From Rhizobiaceae bacterium (GTDB lineage Bacteria; Pseudomonadota; Alphaproteobacteria; Rhizobiales; Rhizobiaceae), in assembly GCA_905339215.1 (NCBI GenBank), contig CAJPFN010000077.1, positions 1 to 64,000 of the forward strand: a stretch of DNA of 64,000 bases. The letters are read 5' to 3'. Numbering within the stretch: the first letter of the stretch is position 1; each line of letters opens with the position of its first letter. A program made the translations under genes and the position numbers. Positions 1-13,863 of this stretch are shown piece by piece. The notes under the pieces are model-generated. The model was not told the origin of the DNA. It worked only from the letters and a program-made list of their open reading frames with translations, and did no database searches.

Positions 1-142
1 TGATTTCGGCCCGGTCGGGCACCGCCTTCTCGGCGATGGCCTCGCGCGCCAACTGTTCAGCCGACTTGCCGGCCGCCTTCGCGCGCTGCCTGAAGCGTTC
101 GAACACGTCGTCGGGAATGTTGCGGATCACCATGCTGGCCAT
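1..142 (-). CDS. FitA/VapB-like ribbon-helix-helix antitoxin, 3' end cut
   Basis: This is the start of a short DNA-binding protein, read from an ATG at 142, with 47 codons visible before the window edge. It begins MASMVIRNIPDDVFERF and continues with an Arg/Lys/Ala-rich helix, the pattern of FitA/VapB-type antitoxins: a beta strand followed by the two helices of a ribbon-helix-helix fold. A strong AAGGAGG lies 6 bases before the ATG and decides this start over the ATG three codons later. Such antitoxins neutralise a PIN-domain nuclease usually encoded just downstream, which here would lie beyond the left edge. The operator-like repeat at 157-174 is consistent with autoregulation. The fold assignment is by motif only and the toxin is not seen. 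Confidence 0.7.
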   Translation of the reverse strand, partial: MASMVIRNIPDDVFERFRQRAKAAGKSAEQLAREAIAEKAVPDRAEI

Positions 143-156
143 GGCCTGCCTCCTTC

Positions 157-174
157 GATATCAACAATGATATC
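157..174 (-). promoter_or_regulatory. GATATC-N6-GATATC repeat, probable antitoxin operator
   Basis: Two GATATC hexamers (157-162 and 169-174), themselves palindromic, are separated by six bases (AACAAT). The pair sits directly upstream of the antitoxin Shine-Dalgarno. Spacing of one helical turn or slightly more between half-sites is typical of operators bound by dimers of ribbon-helix-helix antitoxins. The function is inferred from position and symmetry. Confidence 0.45.
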
Positions 175-201
175 ACTCGAATGCGACGGGGTCCAATGCA
201 G

Positions 202-696
202 TCAGCCCGCCGCCGTCTTCAGAGCCCGCCTGACCGCCTGGTCGAGCGCCGAAAGGAACGCCGAGCGGTCGCGCGGCGAGAACGAGGCGTTGTAGCCCTT
301 GCTCTCGCCAGTCTCGCGCAGGTGCTGCTTAAGGTCGCGCATCGCGACCGCCATGCCGATCGTCTCCGGCGTGAACGGCCGCCCGGTCGGGCCGAGAACG
401 TGGACGCCCTTGGCGACGAGCCGCGCGGCGAGCGGGATGTCGGCGGTCACCGCGACGTCGCCCGGCCCAGCCGTCTCGACGATCCAGTCGTCGGCGGCGT
501 CGGCGCCTTTCGACACGACGACGTTGCGGATCATCGGGTCGCGGGAAGGCCGCAGGCCGCCGTTGGAGACGAAGGTGACGACCAGGCCGTGGCGCTCGGC
601 GACGCGCACGACCTCCTCCTTCACCGGGCAGGCGTCGGCGTCGACGTAGATCGCAAGGCCGCCGGCCTTCGTCCCGGTCCCAGGCGACCCGGTCAA
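202..696 (-). CDS. YaiI/YqxD family protein (UPF0178, DUF188)
   Basis: About 164 residues, matching the family's usual 150-160. The hallmark YVDADACPVK near the N-terminus and the later GPTGRPFT and SPRDRS.F motifs identify the YaiI/YqxD family, a PIN-like fold of unknown molecular function. I place the start at a TTG at 696 that overlaps the stop of the upstream methionine synthase gene (TTGA, 4 bases), because no ATG or GTG lies close before the conserved LAIYVDADA segment. The reading frame stays open further upstream but that part is antisense-like shadow of the neighbour. Translational coupling to the upstream gene is likely; no functional link between them is known to me. Confidence 0.85.
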   Translation of the reverse strand: MTGSPGTGTKAGGLAIYVDADACPVKEEVVRVAERHGLVVTFVSNGGLRPSRDPMIRNVVVSKGADAADDWIVETAGPGDVAVTADIPLAARLVAKGVHVLGPTGRPFTPETIGMAVAMRDLKQHLRETGESKGYNASFSPRDRSAFLSALDQAVRRALKTAAG

Positions 697-1712
697 AGCG
701 AGCGCCTGGCCAGTTCCGCGCCCGCGCCGAGTGCGCGCAGCTTGCCGACGGCGACGGCGCGCGGCAGGGGCGCCATGCCGCAGTTGGTGCAGGGCTGGAT
801 GCGTTCGGCATCGGCATGACGCCGCGCCTCGGCGATTGTCGCCGCAACCTGCCCGGCCGTCTCGACCTCGTTCGAGGCAACGTCGATCGCGCCGATCAGC
901 AGGCCTTTGTCCGGCAGCAGCCGGATGAGCGAGACCGGCACCCGAGAATTGGCACATTCGAGCGAGACTTCATCGATCGCCGAAGCGTTGATGGCCGGGA
1001 ATATCTGCTCGTACTGGCGCCATTCGCCGCCAAGCGTCTCCTTCCAGCGGATGTTGGCCTCGATGCCGTAACCGTAGCAGATGTGCACCGCGGTGCGGCA
1101 TTTCAGGCCGCGCGCGGCGCGCTCGAGGGCGGCGATGCCCCATTCGTTGACGTCGTCCATGAAGACGTTGAAGGCCGGCTCGTCGAACTGGACGACGTCG
1201 ACGCCGGCGGCTTCCAGTTCCAGCGCCTCCTCATTGAGGATTTCGGCAAACGCCATCGCCATGTCAGCCCGCCGGCCGAAATGGCCGTCGGCCAGCGTGT
1301 CGCAGATGGTCATCGGGCCGGGGAGCGTGAACTTCAGGCCTTTCCCGGTGTGACTGCGGCAGAAGGCGGCCTCGTCGCAGTGGACCGGGCGGCTGCGCCG
1401 CGGCTTGCCGGTCACCGTCGGCACGTCGACGACGTAGCGGTTGTTGCGGATGCCCATCTTCGTCTTCAGGTTCCAGTCGATGCCCTCGACGGTCTCAAGG
1501 AAGCCGTGGACGAAATGGATGCGGAACTGCTCGCCGTCGGTGACGGTCTCGATGCCGGCGTCCTCCTGCTCCTTGATCCACAGGAGTGCCGCGTCGCGCT
1601 TCGCCTCGGCGAGCGCGTCGCCTTCGAGCCGCCATTTCGGCCACAGTTTCTCGGTCTCGGCGAGCCAGCCGGGCTTGGGCAGGCTACCGGCGATGGTAGG
1701 GGGAAAGAGCAT
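693..1712 (-). CDS. MesD-like core methionine synthase (cobalamin-independent, MetE C-terminal domain)
   Basis: 339 residues, less than half the length of canonical MetE (about 750), corresponding to the catalytic C-terminal barrel only. It starts LFPPTIAGSLPKP. The zinc/homocysteine ligands are visible: His and Cys in AVHICYGYG, Glu in VSLECANS and Cys in CTNCGMAPLPR. The FDEPAFNVF motif matches the core-MetE class. Single-domain enzymes of this type (MesA-MesD) make methionine from homocysteine with a methyl donor other than methyl-tetrahydrofolate, and this one most resembles MesD, which normally needs a DUF1852 partner (MesX) that is not in the window. It lies downstream of frmA on the same strand, 122 bases away, and overlaps the YaiI gene by 4 bases. 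Confidence 0.8.
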   Translation of the reverse strand: MLFPPTIAGSLPKPGWLAETEKLWPKWRLEGDALAEAKRDAALLWIKEQEDAGIETVTDGEQFRIHFVHGFLETVEGIDWNLKTKMGIRNNRYVVDVPTVTGKPRRSRPVHCDEAAFCRSHTGKGLKFTLPGPMTICDTLADGHFGRRADMAMAFAEILNEEALELEAAGVDVVQFDEPAFNVFMDDVNEWGIAALERAARGLKCRTAVHICYGYGIEANIRWKETLGGEWRQYEQIFPAINASAIDEVSLECANSRVPVSLIRLLPDKGLLIGAIDVASNEVETAGQVAATIAEARRHADAERIQPCTNCGMAPLPRAVAVGKLRALGAGAELARRSL

Positions 1713-1834
1713 CGTGTTCTACTCTTCGGGCGAGTGTGGAAAGCGTTCGCGGCAGGTCCAGTGTCCGCTTCCGCGGACGCAAGCGGACGGCGTCAGCCAT
1801 TCGAGAAAGATGAAGTGTAGCGGCCGATGTTTCG

Positions 1835-2962
<1,128 letters not shown>

Positions 2963-3046
2963 GGGCGGCTCTCCTCGGGTCTTTTGCGCGCGCCAAGCTT
3001 TCAGGATTCCGCCGGCGGTTCAACCCCGGAGCGCCGCCCGCCAGGG

Positions 3047-4657
3047 TCAGGAGACCGGAGCGGCAGGCCGCGGCGGTCGATCGATGGCGCGCGAATGCAG
3101 CGCCAGTTCGGCGACGAAGCGGGTGCCATCCTCGCCGGCATAGGTGTAGGTCCCGCCGAGCTGGGTCACCATGCCGCGGATGAGGCGGCTGCCCATGCCG
3201 GCGTTGGCCGGTTCGCCCCCGAAACCGATCCCGTCGTCGGCGATCGACAGGCGGACGCGGTCCCCGGCGAGCCGCTCCAGCCTGATCTCGACCGCGCCCT
3301 TGCGCCCTCCGGGGAAAGCGTATTTCAGCGCATTGGTCACCACCTCGTTGACGAGCAGGGCGATCGGCGTCGCCTGGTCGCGGTCGACGCTGAGCGGATC
3401 GATGACGTAGGTCACGGCGACATTCGCGCCATAGGTCCGCAGCAGCGGTTCGACAATGGCGGGGATGAAATCCCCGGCTTCGACCTCGGCGTACTGATCG
3501 AGGCGGTAGATGTGTTCGTGGACGGCCGTCATCGCGGCGATGCGCCCCTGCAGATCCATCTTTGCCTGGTCCGGGATGTTCTGCATGCGGATCAGCGACT
3601 GCACGGACTGCAGGTTGTTCTTGACCCGGTGGTGGGTGTCGCGGAAGAGCAGCCGGTTGGTTTCAAGTGCGGCGGCGAGTTCTGCCTGACGCGACTGGTC
3701 GCGCCGCAGCAGCCGCAGGATCCACAAGGACGCTGCGGCGAAGGCGAGAATTGCGGGGAGGGCGACGAGAAGGGTCATCGTCGTGCTGCGCCAAAACGAC
3801 CGGTAGGCCGAGCCGGCGCTGATCGAAGCGACGGCGACGAGGTCGGTGCCTTCGGCACGGCGATAGCCGACGAACCGCTCGACGCCGTCGGCGGGCGAGC
3901 GCGCCGAGTGGTAGGTGCCGCTGTCGGCTTCCTCAAGATGTTTCGTGAACAGGTCGTGAGAACTCATGTCCAGCACCTCGCGGGCGAAGGGGTATCGCGC
4001 CACGAGCATGCCGTCGGACCGGATCAGGCCGACCGTCGAACTCTGGTCCAGTTCGAGGGACATCCAGACGTCGCGCAAAAGCGCCACGTCGAAGGAAATG
4101 ACGGCGACGCCGGCGAACTGGCCGTTGCGCTCGATGCGCCTGCTGAAGGCGAAGATCTGCTCCCCGTTGAGCCGGCTTATCATCAGCGAGGACGTGTACC
4201 ACTCGGTTCCCGCCGCCGGCACGGAGAAGTACTCGCGATCGGTGATGTCGATCGGCCTGACCTGCGGATCGGTCGAGAACAGCGTGTTCCCCCCGGCGTC
4301 CACGACATAGGCCTTGACCGTGCCGGGGAGGTTGTCGACGGCCTGTCTTATGTCCCGGACCGCAGCGCCCGGGCCGAGCGAAAACTGGTCGCCGAGCGCC
4401 TCGTCGATGCGCCGCAGCGCCTGGTGTGCGAGTTCGGATATCCAGCGGGCGTTCGTCGCGACGACCTGCGAGGCGGCAAGCGCGCGATCGAGCGCGCGCT
4501 GCTGGGCGTCGCGCCGAGCCTGGATGGTGGAGAAGGCGACCAGCGCGACGAACAGCGCGAGCAGGACCGCGATGAGGCCGAAGACCGCGCTGGCGGTGTC
4601 GCGCGGCCGCTCCTGGGCGGAACCGGTCCTGGTGTTCGTCGTTTTCCCGCCCGTCAA
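3047..4657 (-). CDS. Membrane sensor histidine kinase, Cache-type sensor plus HisKA_2/HATPase
   Basis: 536 residues. An N-terminal membrane helix (about 24-46) is followed by a periplasmic region of about 230 residues with Cache/PDC character, a second helix (about 280-305), then a HisKA_2 dimerisation domain with the phospho-accepting His in HHRVKNNLQSVQSL and a HATPase domain (N box EVVTNALKYAF, G1 box IADDGIGFGG, G2 GMGSRLIRGM). This HRxxN class is common in rhizobia and often acts through PhyR or single-domain receivers. No response regulator is adjacent, so it is an orphan here and its ligand is unknown. It is divergent from the channel gene at 4738 with about 80 bases between starts. 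Confidence 0.88.
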   Translation of the reverse strand: MTGGKTTNTRTGSAQERPRDTASAVFGLIAVLLALFVALVAFSTIQARRDAQQRALDRALAASQVVATNARWISELAHQALRRIDEALGDQFSLGPGAAVRDIRQAVDNLPGTVKAYVVDAGGNTLFSTDPQVRPIDITDREYFSVPAAGTEWYTSSLMISRLNGEQIFAFSRRIERNGQFAGVAVISFDVALLRDVWMSLELDQSSTVGLIRSDGMLVARYPFAREVLDMSSHDLFTKHLEEADSGTYHSARSPADGVERFVGYRRAEGTDLVAVASISAGSAYRSFWRSTTMTLLVALPAILAFAAASLWILRLLRRDQSRQAELAAALETNRLLFRDTHHRVKNNLQSVQSLIRMQNIPDQAKMDLQGRIAAMTAVHEHIYRLDQYAEVEAGDFIPAIVEPLLRTYGANVAVTYVIDPLSVDRDQATPIALLVNEVVTNALKYAFPGGRKGAVEIRLERLAGDRVRLSIADDGIGFGGEPANAGMGSRLIRGMVTQLGGTYTYAGEDGTRFVAELALHSRAIDRPPRPAAPVS

Positions 4658-4737
4658 GCCTGCGCCCTGCCCAGCGACGGCGGAATCATGGCAACAGTCG
4701 GCGAATGGCGGCCAAAGTTGCGGACGGAGGAGCGGCG

Positions 4738-5169
4738 ATGCTGGTCAATCTTGCGCTTGGCGTGCTGGCAATGGCGATTTCGGTGGTCGTCCATACGCTC
4801 GGCCTGATCGCCGTCACCCATGGGATGTCGCGGGTGACGTCGCGGCTGCGCGTCCACGGTCGCCGCAGCCGCATCGTCGCCATGGTGACGACGGCCATCG
4901 GCATCTTCGGCGTGCTCTTCCTGCAGGTCGCGATCTGGGCGGTCTTCTACCGCGCGCTGGGCACGGTCGACGACATGGAGACCGCGCTCTATTTCTCCGC
5001 GGTCACGTTCTCCACATTGGGCTACGGCGATCTCGTCCCGAGCCACGAATGGCGCCTGTTCAGCGCTCTCGAAGGCGTCGTCGGTCTGCTGATGATCGGA
5101 TGGTCGACAGCCTACCTGACCGCTGCCGGATTGCGGGTCGGACCGTTCCGCGCAGGCGAGCATTTCTAG
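4738..5169 (+). CDS. Small two-helix potassium-channel-like membrane protein
   Basis: 143 residues from the ATG at 4738, chosen because GGAGG sits 7 bases upstream; an in-frame ATG at 4705 lacks such a site. Helices are predicted at roughly 3-27, 48-72 and 105-125. The segment SAVTFSTLGYGDLVP (about 88-101) carries the potassium-channel selectivity signature T-x-GYGD in the normal place between two membrane helices, so this is a minimal ion-channel family (Ion_trans_2) protein. No cytoplasmic RCK/TrkA regulatory domain is present. Four copies would be needed for a pore. Ion selectivity and gating are inferred from the motif. Confidence 0.8.
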   Translation: MLVNLALGVLAMAISVVVHTLGLIAVTHGMSRVTSRLRVHGRRSRIVAMVTTAIGIFGVLFLQVAIWAVFYRALGTVDDMETALYFSAVTFSTLGYGDLVPSHEWRLFSALEGVVGLLMIGWSTAYLTAAGLRVGPFRAGEHF

Positions 5170-5253
5170 CACCATGGTTGTGCACGGGGCTCCTTGAGGC
5201 TACGGCATCAATTCCGTAGAAGGATGTCGCGCCGGCGGAGGATTTCAACCTTC

Positions 5254-7266
5254 ATGTTCAAGAAAATACTGATCGCCAATCGCGGCGAGATCGCCTGCCG
5301 TGTCATCAAGACGGCAAAGAAGATGGGGATCGCAACGGTGGCGGTCTATTCCGATGCGGACCGCGACGCGGTCCATGTCGACATGGCCGACGAGGCCGTC
5401 CACATCGGTCCTGCGGCGGCCGCGCAGAGCTACCTCGTCCAGGACAGGATCATCGAGGCGTGCAAGGCGACCGGCGCCGAGGCCGTCCATCCCGGCTACG
5501 GATTCCTTTCCGAGCGCGCCTCGTTCTGCGCCGCGCTGGAGAAGGAAGGCATCGTCTTTATCGGCCCGAAGCCGAAGGCGATCGAGGCGATGGGCGACAA
5601 GATCGAATCGAAGAAGTTCGCCAATGCGGCGAAGGTCAACACGGTGCCCGGCTACCTCGGCGTGATCGAGGACGGCGACCATGCCGTGAAGATCGCCGAC
5701 GAGATCGGCTATCCGGTGATGATCAAGGCATCGGCTGGTGGCGGCGGCAAGGGGATGCGCATCGCCTGGTCGCGCGAGGAGGTGCGCGACGGCTTCGACC
5801 GCGCTCGTTCGGAGGCGAAGAACTCCTTCGGCGACGACCGCGTCTTCATCGAGAAGTTCGTCGTCGAGCCGCGGCACATCGAGATCCAGGTGCTCGGCGA
5901 CGCCCACGGCAACGTCATCTACCTCGGCGAGCGCGAATGCTCGATCCAGCGCCGCAACCAGAAGGTGGCAGAAGAGGCGCCGTCGCCGTTCCTCGACGAA
6001 AAGACAAGGCGGGCGATGGGCGAACAGTCGGTCGCGCTCGCCAAGGCGGTCGAATACCAGAGTGCCGGGACGGTCGAGTTCATCGTCGACAAGGACCGCA
6101 ACTTCTACTTCCTCGAGATGAACACGCGCCTTCAGGTCGAGCACCCCGTCACGGAACTGGTGACCGGCGTCGACCTCGTCGAGCAGATGATCCGCGTCGC
6201 CGCCGGCGAGAGGCTGGCCATCAGGCAGGACGACGTGAAGCTCAACGGCTGGGCGATCGAAAGCCGGCTCTATGCCGAGGATCCCTATCGCAATTTCCTT
6301 CCGTCGATCGGCCGCCTGACGCGCTACCGGCCGCCGGAGGAGGGGCGCAGGGACGACGTCGTCCTGCGCAACGACACCGGCGTCACCGAAGGCTCCGAGA
6401 TCTCGATGTACTACGATCCGATGATCGCCAAGCTGTGCACCTGGGCACCGACCCGGATCGCCGCGATCGACGCCATGTCGGATGCGCTTGACAGCTTCGT
6501 CGTCGACGGCATCGAGCACAACATTCCCTTCCTCGCCGCCCTGATGCAGCACCCGCGCTGGCGCGAAGGGCGCCTGTCGACCGGTTTCATCGCCGAAGAA
6601 TATCCCGACGGCTTTGCGCCCATAGCGCCGAGTGCTGGCGACAAGGGCGTTCTGGCTGCCGTCGCCATGGCGGTGGAACTTCTCCGCCGCGATCGCCTCG
6701 ACCGGCTGTCCGGCCGGCTGGCGCCGCACTCGGGCGCGCTGAAGCGCGACTGGGAGGTCAGGATCGGCGACGCCTACGTGCCGGTGTCGATCGTCGAAGG
6801 CATGATCTCCATACCGCTGGAAGTCGACCTGTCGATCGACGGCAGCCAGCCGTTGACGGTCGCCTCCGAATGGCGACCGGGCGAGGCGGTCTGGCACGGC
6901 CGCGTCGGCGGGCGCCGAATCTCGGCGCAGATCCGTCCCGTCCTCAACGGAATCCGCATCGCCTGGAAAGGAATGGCGGTCACGGCGCGCGCCATGCTGC
7001 CCGAGGTCGCGGCACTCGACCGGCTGATGCCGGTGAAGCTGCCGCCGGACACGTCGAAGATGCTGCTCTGCCCGATGCCCGGGCTGGTCGTGGCGGTCGC
7101 CGTCGCCGAGGGCCAGGAGGTCAAGGCAGGCGAGACGCTCGCCGTGGTCGAGGCGATGAAGATGGAGAACGTGCTGCGCGCCGAGCGCGACCTCACCATC
7201 GCCAAGATCAATGCCAAGAAGGGCGACAGCCTCGCTGTCGACGCCGTGATCATGGAGTTCGCCTGA
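5254..7266 (+). CDS. pccA: Propionyl/acetyl-CoA carboxylase biotin-carrying (alpha) subunit
   Basis: 670 residues from the ATG at 5254 (MFKKILIANRGEIA). Order: biotin carboxylase N-domain, ATP-grasp domain with GGGGKGMR and ERECSIQRRNQK, biotin carboxylase C-domain (EMNTRLQVEHPVTE), a BT-like linker, and a C-terminal biotinyl domain with the biotin-acceptor lysine in VEAMKMEN. It uses ATP and bicarbonate to carboxylate its own biotin and hands the carboxyl group to a carboxyltransferase beta subunit, which is not encoded nearby. Length and architecture fit PccA of alphaproteobacteria, where it converts propionyl-CoA to methylmalonyl-CoA; methylcrotonyl-CoA or a broader acyl-CoA substrate cannot be excluded from sequence alone. 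Confidence 0.92.
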   Translation: MFKKILIANRGEIACRVIKTAKKMGIATVAVYSDADRDAVHVDMADEAVHIGPAAAAQSYLVQDRIIEACKATGAEAVHPGYGFLSERASFCAALEKEGIVFIGPKPKAIEAMGDKIESKKFANAAKVNTVPGYLGVIEDGDHAVKIADEIGYPVMIKASAGGGGKGMRIAWSREEVRDGFDRARSEAKNSFGDDRVFIEKFVVEPRHIEIQVLGDAHGNVIYLGERECSIQRRNQKVAEEAPSPFLDEKTRRAMGEQSVALAKAVEYQSAGTVEFIVDKDRNFYFLEMNTRLQVEHPVTELVTGVDLVEQMIRVAAGERLAIRQDDVKLNGWAIESRLYAEDPYRNFLPSIGRLTRYRPPEEGRRDDVVLRNDTGVTEGSEISMYYDPMIAKLCTWAPTRIAAIDAMSDALDSFVVDGIEHNIPFLAALMQHPRWREGRLSTGFIAEEYPDGFAPIAPSAGDKGVLAAVAMAVELLRRDRLDRLSGRLAPHSGALKRDWEVRIGDAYVPVSIVEGMISIPLEVDLSIDGSQPLTVASEWRPGEAVWHGRVGGRRISAQIRPVLNGIRIAWKGMAVTARAMLPEVAALDRLMPVKLPPDTSKMLLCPMPGLVVAVAVAEGQEVKAGETLAVVEAMKMENVLRAERDLTIAKINAKKGDSLAVDAVIMEFA

Positions 7267-7384
7267 CCGCGTCGTGCTAACCCTGCGGGACTGGCCGGGA
7301 CTGTGCGCAAGCGCGATTCCGGTTGGACTTGTCGGGGCGACTCCTTGAAACTGGCGGGACAGCAGGGAATCCCGAGCAGTCTCC

Positions 7385-10909
<3,525 letters not shown>

Positions 10910-10933
10910 CCTGCTGTTTCCGGTGACGGCCGG

Positions 10934-11791
10934 TCAGCGCGGCCTTCGCTTCAGGTTGACCAGGTTGCCGGCGAGGATCAGCGCCGCGCCGACGGCGATG
11001 TAGACGTCGATCTTCTCCGAATAGAGCAGCCACCCGACCAGCGCCGTGAGCGGCACGCGCAGATAGTCCATCGGCGCCACGACCATGGCGTCGGCATAGA
11101 CCAGCGCCCGCGTCATGCAGAAATGCGAGAAGGTGCCGGAAAACGAAATCAGAACGATCCATGGCCATGCCTCGGCCGGCGGCGTCCGCCAAAGGTAGAG
11201 GGCCGGCGCCAGGCCGATCGCCGCCTGGACGACCAGCATCCAAAAGATGATGCGGACCGTGCTTTCCGTTCGCGTCAGCGACTTCACCATGACCAGGGAG
11301 ATGCCGAACGCCACGGCGCCGCCCAGCATGACGAGATGGCCGGCCTCGATCGCCCCGGTGCCCGGCCGCACGATGACGGCGACGCCGACGATGCCCAGGG
11401 CGATCGCGGCGGCCGTCGCCCGCGTCATCCTTTCGCCCAGGAAAAGCACGGCAAAAATCGCCGTCCAGAACGGCGTGGTGAACTCGATCGAGACGAGCTC
11501 GGCCAGCGAGATGACGGTGACGGCATAGAGGAAGGAGAGTTGGCCGACATAGTGCACCGCGTTGCGCGCGAGATGGGCGACGGGACGGCCGGTGCGCATC
11601 GCCGTGAAGCCCCCCGAACGCAGAACCAGCGGCATCAGCATGACGAAGCCGATGAGCGAGCGCAGTTCCATCACCTGGAAAACGCTCAGCGTCCGTGCCG
11701 CCTCGCGCCCGGCGACCGCAGTCACCATCATCAGCGCCAGCCAGCCGCCCATCCACAGGGCCGCCCGCGTGTTCGAATGCATGTCTTCCAT
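10934..11791 (-). CDS. DMT-superfamily (EamA) transporter
   Basis: About 285 residues from the ATG at 11791 (MEDMHSNTRAALWMGG); the frame is open to a TTG at 11857 but the extra 22 residues are Arg/Pro-rich and unlike a membrane protein start. About ten hydrophobic helices form two EamA repeats. The first repeat ends with FLGERMTRATAAAIALGIVGV, and the second ends LYSEKIDVYIAVGAALILAGN, both carrying the typical Glu before the last helix. This family exports or exchanges small metabolites; the substrate is unknown. It lies downstream of dinB on the same strand. Confidence 0.85.
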   Translation of the reverse strand: MEDMHSNTRAALWMGGWLALMMVTAVAGREAARTLSVFQVMELRSLIGFVMLMPLVLRSGGFTAMRTGRPVAHLARNAVHYVGQLSFLYAVTVISLAELVSIEFTTPFWTAIFAVLFLGERMTRATAAAIALGIVGVAVIVRPGTGAIEAGHLVMLGGAVAFGISLVMVKSLTRTESTVRIIFWMLVVQAAIGLAPALYLWRTPPAEAWPWIVLISFSGTFSHFCMTRALVYADAMVVAPMDYLRVPLTALVGWLLYSEKIDVYIAVGAALILAGNLVNLKRRPR

Positions 11792-11865
11792 GACCGGCTT
11801 TCTGGCAGCGCCGCGCGGACGACGCAACGGCGGCGCGGCACCGATCGACTGGGCCAAGCCAGGCC

Positions 11866-13194
11866 TCAGTCGTCGACCGGTTCCGGGGGATGCGCGTTGC
11901 GTCCCTTGCCGAACGTGTAGCCCGTCTCAACCGCGGCGCGGCCGAACTTCTCGCGCAGCATGTCGATCGCGCCTTCGGCCAGCGCCCGCTTGCGGGCGCG
12001 GACGTCGACCAGGTCCGGGGGATCGGCGCGGCCGGCGTCGGTCAGGTCGCTGACGCCGATGCCGAGCAGCCGGTATTTCGTGCCGTCGGTCTCCTTTTCA
12101 AGAAGCTGCAGCCCGGTCTGGAAGATCCTGTCGGCGAGCCTTGTCGGATCGCCCAGCTGCCGGTTGCGCGTCCTGATCCTGAAGTCCTGCGTCTTCAGCT
12201 TGAGCACGACCGTGCGGCCGGCGATGCCTGCCTTCTTCAGACGCGCAGAGACCTTTTCCGACAACGCGCGCAGGACCGGCACGAGCTCGGCCGGAGTGGC
12301 CAGATCGGTGTCGAAGGTGGTCTCGGCCGAAACGCTCTTGGCTTCGTGGTCCGGATGGATGGTGCGATGATCGATGCCGCGCGACAACGAATGGAGGCGA
12401 TCCCCCATCGTGCCGTAGCGGCGCATGAGATCGGCGCGGTCCAGCCGCTGCAACTGACCGATCCGGCGGATACCGTCTCGTTCGAGCGTCGCGGCGAACG
12501 CCTTGCCGACGCCCCAGATCAGCGTGACCGGCTGTTCGGCGAGGAAGTCCACCGCTTCCGCCTCGCCGATCACCGAGAAGCCGCGCGGCTTGCGGAAGTC
12601 GGACGCGACCTTGGCGAGGAACTTGCAGTAGGACAGCCCGACGGAAACGGTGATGCCGATGTCGCGCTCGACGTCCGCGGCGAAGCGCGCCAGCACCAGC
12701 GCCGGCGGCAGCCCGTGGAGCTTTTCCGTCCCGGCGAGGTCGAGAAAGGCCTCGTCGATGGAGAGGGGTTCGACCAGCGGCGTCAACGCCCGCATCATCT
12801 CGCGCACCTGACGCCCGACGCGCGCGTATTTCTCCATGTTCGGCTTGATCACCACCGCCTCGGGGCAGGCCTCGAGAGCCTTGAACATCGGCATGGCCGA
12901 GCGCACGCCGCGGATGCGCGCAATGTAGCAGGCCGTCGACACCACGCCGCGCTTGCCGCCACCGATGATGACGGGGCGGTCGCGCAGGGTCGGGTCGTCG
13001 CGCTTTTCCACCGCCGCATAGAAGGCGTCGCAGTCGACATGCGCGATGTGCAGCCGGTAGAGCTCCGGGTGGCGCAACAGCCGCGGGCTCCCGCAGGCCT
13101 CGCAGCGGGGCGCCACCGTCCGCTGCAACGTCAGGCAGTCGCGGCAGAAACCATGGTCCGGGTTGTTGACAAGAAGGCCCATGAAAGCGAACAT
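11866..13194 (-). CDS. dinB: DNA polymerase IV (Y family) with N-terminal zinc ribbon
   Basis: 442 residues, longer than E. coli DinB (351). After residue about 50 the Y-family core is clear: [17 protein letters not shown] (metal-binding Asp), the YARVGRQVR region, [11 protein letters not shown] (catalytic SIDE), then the thumb and a little-finger domain. The N-terminal 45 residues hold two CxxC pairs (CRDC and CEAC), a zinc-ribbon-like extension seen in rhizobial DinB proteins. The enzyme performs error-prone translesion synthesis. The C-terminal sequence lacks an obvious beta-clamp motif that I can name with certainty. The start is ambiguous between residues 1 and 5 (MFAFMGLL). Confidence 0.92.
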   Translation of the reverse strand: MFAFMGLLVNNPDHGFCRDCLTLQRTVAPRCEACGSPRLLRHPELYRLHIAHVDCDAFYAAVEKRDDPTLRDRPVIIGGGKRGVVSTACYIARIRGVRSAMPMFKALEACPEAVVIKPNMEKYARVGRQVREMMRALTPLVEPLSIDEAFLDLAGTEKLHGLPPALVLARFAADVERDIGITVSVGLSYCKFLAKVASDFRKPRGFSVIGEAEAVDFLAEQPVTLIWGVGKAFAATLERDGIRRIGQLQRLDRADLMRRYGTMGDRLHSLSRGIDHRTIHPDHEAKSVSAETTFDTDLATPAELVPVLRALSEKVSARLKKAGIAGRTVVLKLKTQDFRIRTRNRQLGDPTRLADRIFQTGLQLLEKETDGTKYRLLGIGVSDLTDAGRADPPDLVDVRARKRALAEGAIDMLREKFGRAAVETGYTFGKGRNAHPPEPVDD

Positions 13195-13256
13195 AATGAG
13201 AACATCGCAAGTGTACGCGACGGCCGGCGGGGCGGCAACGGTACGGTGGGACGATC

Positions 13257-13844
13257 ATGACAATCGAAATCCAGCCTCTCACGCCTGACCTTTGGCCGGC
13301 CTTCGAGGATCTCTTCGGCAAGCAGGGCGCCTGCTACGGCTGCTGGTGCACGCACTTCCGCCTGCCGCCCGCCCTGCGGCGCGAGAACGACCGGACGCGC
13401 AACAAGGATTTCATCCGCGCCCGAATCGAGGCCGGTCCGCCGCCGGGCCTGCTCGCCTTCGACGGCAGCCGCGCGGTGGGCTGGATGCAGGTCGGACCGC
13501 GCGCCGACGTTCCCGAGTGGAACAACGCCGGCCGGGTATCCGCTCCGCTCGAACCTGCGCACGCGGGCGATTCCGTGGTCTGGGCGATCTCGTGTTTCTT
13601 CATCCGGACGTCGGCGCGCGGCAAAGGACTGACTCACCGCCTGGTCGAGGCCGGCATCGCCTTCGCCCGCGAGAACGGCGCCAGGCTGCTCGAAGCCTGT
13701 CCGATGGATCAGTCGAAGGACAGCCGTTCGATCGGCCTCTACGTCGGCTCGACGCGCGTGTTCGAAAAGGCCGGCTTCTCAGAGGTGGCTACGCGCAAGG
13801 CGGGGCGGCCGCTGATGCGGCTGGAACTCGGCGGCGCTGCCTGA
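13257..13844 (+). CDS. GNAT family N-acetyltransferase
   Basis: 195 residues, divergent from dinB with 62 bases between starts. The N-terminal segment with QGACYGCWCTHFRLP is typical of a GNAT subgroup of unknown substrate. The acetyl-CoA binding part lies at about 105-140, where ISCFFIRTSARGKGLTHRLV supplies the R/QxxGxG/A-type loop (RGKGLT) after a beta strand. The C-terminus (YVGSTRVFEKAGFSEV) is the usual last strand-helix. It likely acetylates a small molecule or protein amine; the substrate cannot be told. Confidence 0.85.
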   Translation: MTIEIQPLTPDLWPAFEDLFGKQGACYGCWCTHFRLPPALRRENDRTRNKDFIRARIEAGPPPGLLAFDGSRAVGWMQVGPRADVPEWNNAGRVSAPLEPAHAGDSVVWAISCFFIRTSARGKGLTHRLVEAGIAFARENGARLLEACPMDQSKDSRSIGLYVGSTRVFEKAGFSEVATRKAGRPLMRLELGGAA

Positions 13845-13863
13845 TCCGCGGACGACGCCGGGC

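Noticed and set aside
1713-1834. SAM-type riboswitch upstream of the methionine synthase gene
   Set aside because: There is an 8-bp hairpin (1763-1770 with 1781-1788), but the remaining sequence does not match the SAM-I or SAM-II consensus I know.
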